This document shows, in pieces, positions 52,701 to 59,682 of a DNA stretch of 64,000 nucleotides. Each line of letters begins with the position of its first letter. Position 1 is the stretch's first letter. Under the pieces are notes generated by a model. The model made no database searches. It was not told the origin of the DNA and was given only the letters and a program-made list of their open reading frames with translations. The position numbers were made by a program, and so were the translations under genes. Source of the DNA: Dicaeum eximium (taxonomy: Eukaryota; Chordata; Aves; Passeriformes; Dicaeidae). The stretch lies in assembly GCA_013396995.1 (NCBI GenBank), contig VWZP01005252.1:1119963-1183962 (forward strand), written 5' to 3'.

Positions 52701-55696
52701 GGCACCTCAGCTCCCTGTATAAAAAGAATGCTGCAGCAGAAACTTCACCCAAATCAGTGCCTGGCAGCAGTTGTGAAGACAAAGGAGCGCTGGATGCTTT
52801 CTGTGCATGCTACCAGAGAGAAGACCTTGCCCTCAGCATCTCCTTTTCCCCCTCACAGCACATCCAGATGATCTTATGCTCTTAAAGACAAAATACGTCT
52901 ATGCAAAAATTTCTTACAATAAAACTGTTTCTTCTTCTGCCTGACATTTTGACATTGGGAAACCAAAAAACCCACCACCCCTCAAAAACAACAAAAAACA
53001 ATCACAGAAAAAAAATTAAAAACCTAGTTATGAAATGCTAGAGGGAGGTACACAAGTTCTTGTTTCTTCCACTGGCTGCATAACTATACACAGATTTACA
53101 TCACTGTTTCACCTTGTGAAAGAAGCTGAGGGTCACACAAGCACAGTTCTAGTCCTGAGTCAATCACAGCTCAGCCCTAACTTCCGTACACAGTTCTGCT
53201 GACATCAGTCAATTTTACTTCAAAGCTTCTACATCTGCAGTTCTGGAATGCTGGAATCTTTGGCCAGACCCACTAATCAGGTTGAATTCAATGTGTAACA
53301 CCAGCAGCTCTTAGATAAAGACAAGCAGAAACATCTACTCATTCAGGAGCTCGTGCAGATTGCTGCTACTCAGCAAAGCCTGCTGATAAACTGGGGGTGA
53401 TAATGGCACCAGAGTGGAAAGATGGGGACACTCACTGAAACAGCAGCGACACGACGAGGCTGTGTCACCCCAACAACTCTTCCTTCAGCTGTCCAGCCAG
53501 CTTCTGCCAGGTACTGCAAGCAACAGTGGGGATAAGAGAGACACTGGTCATGCTGTGGCTACACCAAGGTGTTAGCTCCTCACACTTTGTGCTTTTACCT
53601 GGTTCTGCTCAATATTCCATGTAAAATCCCCTACCTGAGGGACCACCTGATTTTACCAACCTAAACAAAGACTTACTTGTGGAATCTGCGTTGATTTCCC
53701 ACATCCTGTTTCCCCAATAATCACCAGAGTCTGGTAGTTCTCCACTAGGTAAAGTATGTGATTTCTTAGCTGAAAGAGAAGATGACATTTAAACATAAAA
53801 AGCAGATTGTACAAAAATAAGAAAACTATTAAAATTACAATATTTACATATCTGGCAGACACAGTAACTGCTTGTTACATGGAGTTCACTGCCAAAAGCT
53901 AAACAGCCCTTTAAAATTTATAAATTACATGTATAGAATATAGTAAATAACATACATCAACAAAGCCCTTAGAACTGTCAATTACAGTTGTCAAACAGGA
54001 CAACAAATTCCAATAAACAGAGAGCAAAGTCATAAAATCATTATTATGTTGCAAAGTGATTTTATACTGCTCTTCCAAAAGGAAAAAAAAAAAAAAAAAA
54101 CGACACAAGAACCAGGCATCATACAATACATTTAATATATCAAAAAGAACTTCTGTACCTTAAAAACAGGCAGCTTTTGCCTTTGCTGTTCAATGGAGAG
54201 GGAAGCATAAGGGTTGTAGATGACAGTGACAGCGCTGCTCTCAGCAGGGCTCTGCCTCTCCTCCGAGACACTGACACCAGGACCTTCCGAGCCTGCACAA
54301 CAGCAGGGAGTTTTAACAACACACCTCTGCCTGGTGTATCACAATACAGCCAAAATAAATGTTTCATGCAAATAGGAATCATGGCTGGCAGCATGTTAAA
54401 AAAAAAAAAAAAAACAGGTTCTCTGTGAAAGCAATCAAAATATTACCTAATAAACAAGGGATATTTCCCTCAGCTCTGAGCGTACTTCAGGAACTGAAAC
54501 TTGATTTATTCCTGCTGCAAATTATCACAAAACTGCTGACAACTGAAACTGTGGAATCATGCAAGTGAAGAGCAAAAACTCATCTCAATAAGAGAATGTC
54601 TCATCTCCAGCTGCAGATTCAACCAGGAAAGACTGAGAGCAAAAAGGAGCATTCCCCTCTTCTGTAGATTTCCTTGCTTGCACTTTTCCCACTGTTAAAA
54701 GGTTAGTCCTTTTCAGAACTGCCAAGCAGTTCTACCACAAATCAACAATTACCGTGATTGTTTCCAGGGTGCTTCTCCACTGAGCTGCTCTCCCTGCTGT
54801 TAACCACGGTTATTCCCACCCGTGGCCAGGATTTTGTTCCTCCCTCGGAACTCCTTGGGATCCCCCTGCACACTTCACATCCCCTGGAGACCCCCGCAAA
54901 GGGCAGCACACCCACCCCACAAAGCCCCCACTCCATCCCCTCCCCTGCCACCCCACATGGGCAGCGCCCAGCTGGAGCCACAAACACCCCCTGGGCTTTG
55001 GCGGTGTGGGGACAGCCATTTCCCCACCGTCCTCACTGAATCATCAGGGTTGGAAAAGACCTTCGCGATCACGCAGTCCAAGCATGAACCCTGCGCCACC
55101 GCTGCAATCCCCCAACCGCATCACCCAGCGCCAGCCTCAGCCGCCTCCTGAAAACCCTCAGGGACGGTGACACCACCACCCCCCGGGGAAATTACTGCAA
55201 TGCCCGACCACCCGAACAGTGAAATAAAAAATTACAATAGCTAATGGACTCTCCCGTATGTCAGTTTAAGGCTGTTTCCCCTGGTTCTCTGAGGGCAGAC
55301 ACCGCAGAAGAGAGCGGCTCCTCCCGTCAGGAGTTGGAGGGAGCGACGAGGTCACCCCTAAAACTCCTCTTTGGGGACTAAGCAAACCCGGCTCCCCGCG
55401 CCGCTCCTCATACGACATGTCCTCGAATCCTTTCAGAGCCTTGCTGTCCTTTACTGTAAATGCTCCAGCGACCCCAAAGAGCCGAGCGGGGCAGCGCCGC
55501 CGGCTTTCCACGCACCCCTCACTCCGGCCAGGCAGGTCGGAGCTCTGTCCCCCACACCCCTCACCACGGCCAGCAGAGCTCCGTTCCCCGCACCCCTCAC
55601 CGCGGCGGGGCTCCCCGCCCCGCACCCCCACATCCCGCACCCCCCACATCCCTCACCCGGCTTCCAAAACTTCACCGGCCCCACGGGCGCCGCCAT
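31496..55696 (-). CDS. DHX35: DHX35, DEAH-box RNA helicase, 21 coding exons (gene span)
   Basis: DHX35 is a nuclear DEAH-box ATPase found in spliceosomal C complexes. I traced 21 exons that join in frame to 736 codons plus stop; every internal intron is GT-AG. Helicase motifs in order: I GETGCGKST (77-85), Ia TQPRR (106-110), II DEAH (176-179), III SAT (208-210), IV region FLTG (280-283), V ATNIAETSIT (341-350), VI QRAGRAGR (389-396). Winged-helix/ratchet (HA2) and OB-fold regions follow. Residues 1-689 keep register with the mammalian protein of about 700 residues. After ...FYQQGT the tail is unlike it: 47 residues, hydrophobic at the end. The start at 55696 has an A at -3 and a G at +4. FAM83D lies upstream on the same strand, as in human. 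Confidence 0.97.
33358..33429 (-). CDS. DHX35: DHX35 exon 20
   Basis: Residues 628-652, including DDHELHIHPSSVLYAEKPPR, OB-fold. Donor GTAAGT, acceptor TGCTTTCAAG. Confidence 0.96.
33963..34044 (-). CDS. DHX35: DHX35 exon 19
   Basis: Residues 601-628, including CIVSGFFANAAKFHSTGAY, OB-fold. Donor GTGACT, acceptor TTCTTTCCAG. Confidence 0.96.
34745..34874 (-). CDS. DHX35: DHX35 exon 18
   Basis: Residues 558-601, including WCQEHFLNYKGLVRASVVRE, start of the OB-fold. Donor GTGAAA, acceptor CTTTACAG. Confidence 0.96.
36011..36088 (-). CDS. DHX35: DHX35 exon 17
   Basis: Residues 532-557, including FAVEEGDHLTMLNVYEAF, the HA2-to-OB-fold signature of DEAH helicases. Donor GTAAGT, acceptor GGTTCTGCAG. 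Confidence 0.96.
36677..36771 (-). CDS. DHX35: DHX35 exon 16
   Basis: Residues 500-531, NFGCSQEILTIAAMMQIQNI and the following VIPPNQK, HA2 domain. Donor GTAAGT, acceptor TCTTCAG. Confidence 0.96.
37118..37213 (-). CDS. DHX35: DHX35 exon 15
   Basis: Residues 468-500, including RLTEPLGMRIAEFPLNP, HA2 domain. Donor GTAGGA, acceptor GTGCTGCAG. Intron 14 before it, about 4.9 kb, is the largest intron of the gene. Confidence 0.96.
40440..40600 (-). mobile_element. CR1 LINE 3' fragment in DHX35 intron 14
   Basis: The plus strand reads AGAATC...CAAGTTGGAAAGGACCC at 40442-40474, the reverse complement of the conserved CR1 3' end, followed by a diverged CR1-like stretch to about 40600. It is an old, decayed copy in the sense orientation of the host gene. 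Confidence 0.7.
42086..42140 (-). CDS. DHX35: DHX35 exon 14
   Basis: Residues 450-468, PPPAQSMVQALELLYALG, winged-helix to ratchet transition. Donor GTGAGA, acceptor CTCTTCACAG. Confidence 0.95.
42615..42739 (-). CDS. DHX35: DHX35 exon 13
   Basis: Residues 408-449, including VPEMQRSNLAPVILQLKALG, the start of the winged-helix domain. Donor GTGAGT, acceptor TCCCCGCAG. GC-rich like exon 12. Confidence 0.96.
44367..44820 (-). mobile_element. solo LTR inside DHX35 intron 12, same strand as the gene
   Basis: This is the same LTR family as 19679-20130, starting TGATGCC on the plus strand and ending GGCAGCA (the other copy ends GGCATCA). On the minus strand, which is the sense strand of DHX35, it carries TATAAA (44550-44545) and AATAAA (44434-44429). 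It begins 14 nt after the exon 12 splice donor. The flanks TCGCAG and GAGCAG may be a worn target-site duplication (4 of 6 identical). Confidence 0.88.
44835..45045 (-). CDS. DHX35: DHX35 exon 12 (motifs V and VI)
   Basis: Residues 338-408, carrying motif V (VATNIAETSIT) and motif VI (QRAGRAGRSRSGK) with the arginine fingers. Donor GTCAGC, acceptor TGCCCGCAG. The exon is far richer in GC and CpG than most of its neighbours. A solo LTR ends 14 nt past its donor (44820). Confidence 0.97.
45269..45318. repeat. 25-bp tandem duplication in DHX35 intron 11
   Basis: Two adjacent copies of a 25-bp unit beginning TTGGCAGTGTTTGCAGAG differ only in their last bases. Replication slippage is a sufficient explanation. 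Confidence 0.85.
45484..45515. repeat. TA-rich microsatellite-like tract in DHX35 intron 11
   Basis: Short imperfect runs of TA and TATG units. Confidence 0.7.
46319..46477 (-). CDS. DHX35: DHX35 exon 11
   Basis: Residues 285-337, starting EEVETVVSMLIEQA and including LRVLPMYAGLPSPEQ. Donor GTGAGC, acceptor GGCTCCAG. It runs in frame into motif V in the next exon. Confidence 0.97.
47536..47632 (-). CDS. DHX35: DHX35 exon 10
   Basis: Residues 252-284, start of RecA2, ending DILAFLTGQ (motif IV region). Donor GTATAG, acceptor CCCCATAG. Confidence 0.96.
47797..47909 (-). CDS. DHX35: DHX35 exon 9
   Basis: Residues 215-252, starting KFRDFFNQN and ending FPVDIFYLQ, the link between the RecA1 and RecA2 domains. 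Donor GTGTGT, acceptor TTAATGTAG. It is the only part of the helicase core with visible drift from the mammalian sequence (DTGDPSKDTS). Confidence 0.94.
49825..49884 (-). CDS. DHX35: DHX35 exon 8 (motif III)
   Basis: Residues 195-214, ending LIVASATLDAE. SAT couples ATP hydrolysis to unwinding. Donor GTACAG, acceptor TCTCTCAG. Confidence 0.95.
50327..50382. repeat. 28-bp tandem duplication in DHX35 intron 7
   Basis: Two head-to-tail copies of a 28-bp unit beginning TAAATGAGGAAGCAGCAATC differ only at the last base, so the duplication is recent. It lies 125 bp downstream of exon 7 and does not touch the splice sites. Confidence 0.9.
50507..50576 (-). CDS. DHX35: DHX35 exon 7 (DEAH box)
   Basis: Residues 171-194. 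It contains motif II, LDEAHERTLYTD, the Mg-ATP-binding and hydrolysis centre. Donor GTAATT, acceptor TTTTACAG. Confidence 0.97.
50831..50892 (-). CDS. DHX35: DHX35 exon 6
   Basis: Residues 151-171, FLTDGMLVREMMADPLLTRY plus a split Ser codon. Donor GTAAGA, acceptor TTCACTTCTAG. Confidence 0.95.
51754..51858 (-). CDS. DHX35: DHX35 exon 5
   Basis: Residues 116-150, including ERGAVLGHEVGYCIRFDDCT, a signature stretch of DEAH helicases (motif Ib region). Donor GTGAAA, acceptor CTTTCTCAG. Confidence 0.97.
53436..53513 (-). CDS. DHX35: DHX35 exon 4 (motif Ia)
   Basis: Residues 90-115, starting YLAEAGW and including VTQPRRVAA, motif Ia for RNA contact. Donor GTGAGT, acceptor CTTGCAG. The phase is 0 at both ends. 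Confidence 0.96.
53677..53769 (-). CDS. DHX35: DHX35 exon 3 (Walker A)
   Basis: Residues 59-89. It contains motif I, GETGCGKST, the ATP phosphate-binding loop, followed by QIPQ. Donor GTAAGT, acceptor TCTCTTTCAG. Confidence 0.97.
54159..54292 (-). CDS. DHX35: DHX35 exon 2
   Basis: Residues 14-58. Acceptor GTTGTGCAG, donor GTACAG. It codes for the N-terminal extension before the RecA1 domain, including YNPYASLSIEQQRQKLPVF, the segment that leads into the Q-motif-like region of DEAH helicases. Confidence 0.95.
55030..55480 (-). mobile_element. CR1 LINE fragment in DHX35 intron 1
   Basis: The plus strand at about 55045 reads AGGGTTGGAAAAGACCTTC, the reverse complement of a CR1 3' end. CR1-like text continues to about 55480 (TCCTCATACGACATGTCCTC and neighbours). 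The copy is diverged and has CpGs, perhaps because it lies next to the unmethylated promoter. Its sense strand is that of DHX35. Confidence 0.7.
55657..55696 (-). CDS. DHX35: DHX35 exon 1 (coding part)
   Basis: It encodes MAAPVGPVKFWKP and the first base of a Gly codon, followed by the donor GTGAGG. The start codon is inside AAGATGGCGGC, a YY1-type element. The frame stays open upstream to an ATG at 55903, but that region is promoter-like, so the first conserved Met is preferred. Confidence 0.93.
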
Positions 55697-55699
55697 CTT
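55689..55699 (-). promoter_or_regulatory. DHX35: YY1-type element over the DHX35 start codon
   Basis: The minus strand reads AAGATGGCGGC, the full YY1 consensus, with the ATG of DHX35 inside it. This arrangement is well known in TATA-less housekeeping genes, where the element lies just downstream of the transcription start. Confidence 0.7.
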
Positions 55700-55969
55700 G
55701 GGGTGAGAGGGCGGCCGGAAGCGGCGCGCGGCGCCCACGTGACGCGGCCCGCGTTGCCATGGAGACCGCGCCCCCCGCCCGGCGGCGCCGGGAGCTTTGG
55801 GCGGCTCCGCCTTTCTCCCCTCACAAACCAAAGCTCTGCGGCCAAGGGACAGCGAACGGAGCTGCTGGTATCGCTCAGTAACATCCACTGTCCGGCAAAC
55901 CAAGGTGCGGGGGGGTTGGCAGCGCTCCAGTGGCTGCTGTCCGAGGAGCAGTGGGCGTCAGGGAGTAAG

Positions 55970-56601
55970 GTACAAACGGGGACAGGCAGGCCCTGGCACC
56001 CTGTGGGGCTGTGGCTGCAAATGGATCCCTGGCACTGTCCAAGGCCGGGCTGGACACGGCTTGGAGCAGCCTAGGACAGTGAAAGGTGTCCCTGCCCATG
56101 GCAGGGAGTGGGGTGAGATCGGCTTTAAAGTCTTTTCCAACCCAACCCACCCTGTGGTCACCTGGTGGAGCACAAAGGGTTTAATGGGGTCAGAAGATCA
56201 CTGCCCAAAAGTCCCTGCTCATTAATTAACTAGAGCCGATTCCTTCTCCAGTGAAGGATGCTCCCACACTACTGCACCACAGCCGCTGCACTTTACACCA
56301 GGCAGCTGAAGGACAGGATAGAAAATGATCACACCAATAGTGAATAGATGATCACACTAACAGTGAATAGATGATCACACCAACAGTGAATAGATGATCA
56401 CACTCAGTGAATAGATGATCACACCAACAGTGAATAGATATTGACACTAACAGTGAATAGATGATCAAACCAATACTAAATAGATGATCACACCAATAGT
56501 GAATAGATGATCACACCACTCGTGAATAGATGATCACACTCAGTGAATAGATGATCACAGTGAATAGATGATCACACTAACAGTGAATAGATGATCACAC
56601 N
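55970..56601. repeat. duplicated block, copy A (CR1 fragment plus minisatellite)
   Basis: This block and 56602 onward run in exact register (offset 632) for about 547 bp with no difference I can see. The copies are separated by a single N at 56601. The first part (about 56000-56165) is a CR1-like fragment: the plus strand has AAAGTCTTTTCCAACCCAAC, a CR1 3' region. Perfect identity together with the N suggests a false duplication at an assembly join rather than a real tandem duplication. Confidence 0.85.
56328..56600. repeat. 23-bp minisatellite, first tract
   Basis: Tandem units of about 23 bp, typically ATGATCACACTAACAGTGAA plus TAG, with shorter 19-bp variants (ATGATCACACTCAGTGAAT and so on). 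Each unit carries the palindrome TGATCA. There are about twelve units, some diverged (ATATTGACAC; ATACTAAATAG). Confidence 0.95.
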
Positions 56602-57148
56602 GTACAAACGGGGACAGGCAGGCCCTGGCACCCTGTGGGGCTGTGGCTGCAAATGGATCCCTGGCACTGTCCAAGGCCGGGCTGGACACGGCTTGGAGCA
56701 GCCTAGGACAGTGAAAGGTGTCCCTGCCCATGGCAGGGAGTGGGGTGAGATCGGCTTTAAAGTCTTTTCCAACCCAACCCACCCTGTGGTCACCTGGTGG
56801 AGCACAAAGGGTTTAATGGGGTCAGAAGATCACTGCCCAAAAGTCCCTGCTCATTAATTAACTAGAGCCGATTCCTTCTCCAGTGAAGGATGCTCCCACA
56901 CTACTGCACCACAGCCGCTGCACTTTACACCAGGCAGCTGAAGGACAGGATAGAAAATGATCACACCAATAGTGAATAGATGATCACACTAACAGTGAAT
57001 AGATGATCACACCAACAGTGAATAGATGATCACACTCAGTGAATAGATGATCACACCAACAGTGAATAGATATTGACACTAACAGTGAATAGATGATCAA
57101 ACCAATACTAAATAGATGATCACACCAATAGTGAATAGATGATCACAC
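56602..57148. repeat. duplicated block, copy B
   Basis: This is the second copy of 55970-56516. After about 57148 the repeat units fall in a different order from copy A, as expected if two partial reads or haplotypes of one minisatellite were joined end to end. Confidence 0.85.
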
Positions 57149-57391
57149 TCAGTGAATAGATGATCACACCAACAGTGAATAGATGATCACACCACTCATG
57201 AATAGACGATCACACTCAGTGAATAGATGATCACACCAATAGTGAATAGATGATCACACTCAGNTAGTGAATAGATGATCACACTCAGTGTGAATAGATG
57301 ATCACACTCAGTGAATAGATGATCACACTAACAGTGAATAGATGATCACACCAATAGTGAATAGATGATCACACTAACAGTGAATAGATGC
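56960..57391. repeat. 23-bp minisatellite, second tract
   Basis: This is the same repeat as 56328-56600, with about nineteen units and a second isolated N at 57264. Its right edge (about 57391) passes into unique sequence. It may be the continuation of one longer array whose true length is unresolved. Confidence 0.95.
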
Positions 57392-59291
57392 AGCTGTGCC
57401 CCACCACAGGCTACCTATAGCCCGTTTAAACCACAAATACACCTGTGAAAGCCCATGGAATTACTATTGAATCAAACTTAATGCAGGCTTTGAGTTAATT
57501 AAGTAGAAGCTAAAGGAAATATAAAAAATAGAAAGCCTAAACTGCTTCTAGTAAGTTTAGTAAGACTCTAATATATTCATGCTTATGGGAAAATAAAAAT
57601 CTAATCACATCTTATATTCTTATAACTTCCCACGCTAGCAGTGCAGTTGTGGTGATTAACAGAAACTGCATCTCACAACACTCTACCTCCATGGTCACTT
57701 GTGCTGAGTAACCACTTGTAAAAGAGTTTATTAAGTTATAATTATGATGTTCTTAAAGTTCTAAGTATATGTTTCGATGTACTTTTGATATGAAGTCCAC
57801 ACTATCAAAAATAAACACAACTCACAGTATTTTGTATCATCAATATATTAGTAATTGTTGAGAAAAAATCCCACATGGAGAGAGATGGCTATTAAAGTGA
57901 TGAGATGAATAACAAAGTGGAAAAGTTGTACTTGAGAAAATATATACAGAGAATTATTATGAAAATAAGATTGCACAAACAGTATTTTGCATAGAGGGCA
58001 ACACTGTATGGGGTTTGCCCTTATGGAAAATACAGCTAAGAATAAAAATAAGTATTTCAAACTTATTTACATCTGGATGGAAGTTAATAGTACAAAGCTA
58101 TAGACTATTGAATATTTACAGATTAGGAGAGCCAGAATGATTACATTTCCATGATTGTAATGCAGAAGAAAGAGGGCCCAGATTAGTTGCATACCAATCA
58201 GTACATTTTTGCAATGTCCATTTTTGGAATCTTACATTTTTATAAGACCTATCTGTCCAGTTCAATGTCACCTGGCTGCTGCTTAGCTGAAACCCATGTG
58301 AAATTCCCCTGCCAAGTTTTAAGCTTCCCCTCTGAAGCCCAGAACCCACAAGACACTCACACAAGCACATTCCCGAGTATTTTGCAGCAGAGGAGCCACA
58401 AGAACAATTGAGAAATGGTAAACCCTTGTTTTGACTAATGGTACCTGCATTGGCAGGCTGCTGGAACTTCAGTACCTCCATGTGCAGCTGTTTGGGAGGA
58501 TAGCTTATTCATTTGAGGGTGAGGTGTTTTTCCCCCTCAGAAATGAATAGATTAAAAAATAATAATGAAAAAATTGAGCTTCCGAGAGACCTTAAAAATG
58601 GTTCTGTTTCTGACTTCTGTGTCACTGCATTTCTGGTGGAATTAGGACTTCTGTGAAGAGGCAGCAGCTTCACAGATTTCAGATCTACTCAGCTTTTCCC
58701 ACAAGACCAGACAGCAGCAGCAGGCACAAAGAAAACAAAAAGTCTGCCTGGAAATGCCATGGAATTGGTCTCATTTGGCTCTCCTGCAAACACAGTGGGT
58801 CTTTTAGAATCTTATCACTTACACACATTTATTGCATGATGTCCAACAATCCTAACAGTCTAATATATAAAGGCCATTTTAAATTCAGTCGCTGCTAAAG
58901 CCTTGTTTGCTGACACAACAGCTCATTCTGCCAATGAAACCAAGACTGATTTCAGAGCCTGCTTTCATCTTGGAACAGACTTTCAAGTGATATTTATTTC
59001 AATACCTTAAAAATTCCTTAAAAAAAAGGGTTGAGCTACTGAGCTATGACACTGCCAACCCATCAGCTTAAAACATGCATTAACAGGTCAAGAAATGAAA
59101 ATTTAACTGAATAGTAGAAGTCAATAATGGCTTTATAGTATTCTTCAAAGAAAGCCACAATTCCAGTTTCACTTTCAGTCTGAGGTTTCTTTCCCAGCTG
59201 CCCTCACAAACACACTGCAAGACAGTGCTGGACAGGGATGGACAGACGTGGTTCCTGAGGTTCTGCTTCTTGCTCTGCATGGACATGCAGT
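57392..59291. other. FAM83D 3' flank and intergenic DNA
   Basis: This is AT-rich unique sequence. I find no coding region and no homology to the missing C-terminal part of FAM83D in any minus-strand frame. The FAM83D 3' UTR occupies its right part. Confidence 0.6.
58993..58998 (-). terminator. FAM83D: candidate FAM83D polyadenylation signal
   Basis: The minus-strand AATAAA lies about 295 nt after the stop codon. Another lies at 58828-58833. Which is used cannot be told from sequence. Confidence 0.4.
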
Positions 59292-59682
59292 TCATCTCTC
59301 TATGATCCAGTGTGGCCTCATAACCAGGGAGCCATTCCTCTTAGTCAGCGGGGGAGAGGTGTGCATCGCGTTATTTGGGGTGTACACGGCCTCCCTGGAG
59401 GCGTGCAGCCAGCTCCTCTTCCTCTTCAGATCTCCTACAAATGCTCTCAGGTACAAAAATTCCATTCTCAGGAAGTGTTCCCTGGTCACGTCTCTGGAAG
59501 CCACTGTTATCCTGAACAGCTGGTCCCACACCCTGTTCTTCTTGCAGCTGGAAAACTCTTTGAGGTTGATAGGTTTTGACTGTGAATGAAGAATCCGAAA
59601 TTCCAGGTCAAAGTGCGCTACTGCGGGGCCTGACAGGATCAAAATGTTACTGCTGTTCAGCTTCCCATCTGTCCACGTAAAA
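59292..59682 (-). CDS. FAM83D: FAM83D exon 4, terminal, short
   Basis: Residues 248-377. SFTWTDGKLNSS to HFDLEFRILHSQSKPI completes DUF1669. The remaining part (DVTREHFLRMEFLYLRA and onward) shows only weak resemblance to the segment after the domain in mammals and ends HWIIER at TGA 59292-59294. The mammalian last exon is far longer. Confidence 0.9.

Larger units (their letters stand above)
55480..55900 (-). promoter_or_regulatory. DHX35: DHX35 CpG-island promoter
   Basis: A dense CpG region surrounds exon 1. On the minus strand GTCACGTG (55743-55736), an E-box/USF-type site, lies about 40 bp upstream of the ATG. GC boxes (GGGCGG near 55798) lie further upstream. No TATA box is visible, so this looks like a housekeeping promoter. 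Confidence 0.75.

Noticed and set aside
55397..56074. Long plus-strand frames of up to 204 codons around the DHX35 promoter
   Set aside because: They are a product of high GC with few stop codons; Pro/Arg-rich and overlapping in several frames.
56328..57391. CRISPR-like array
   Set aside because: Units are contiguous without unique spacers and the genome is a vertebrate; it is a minisatellite.
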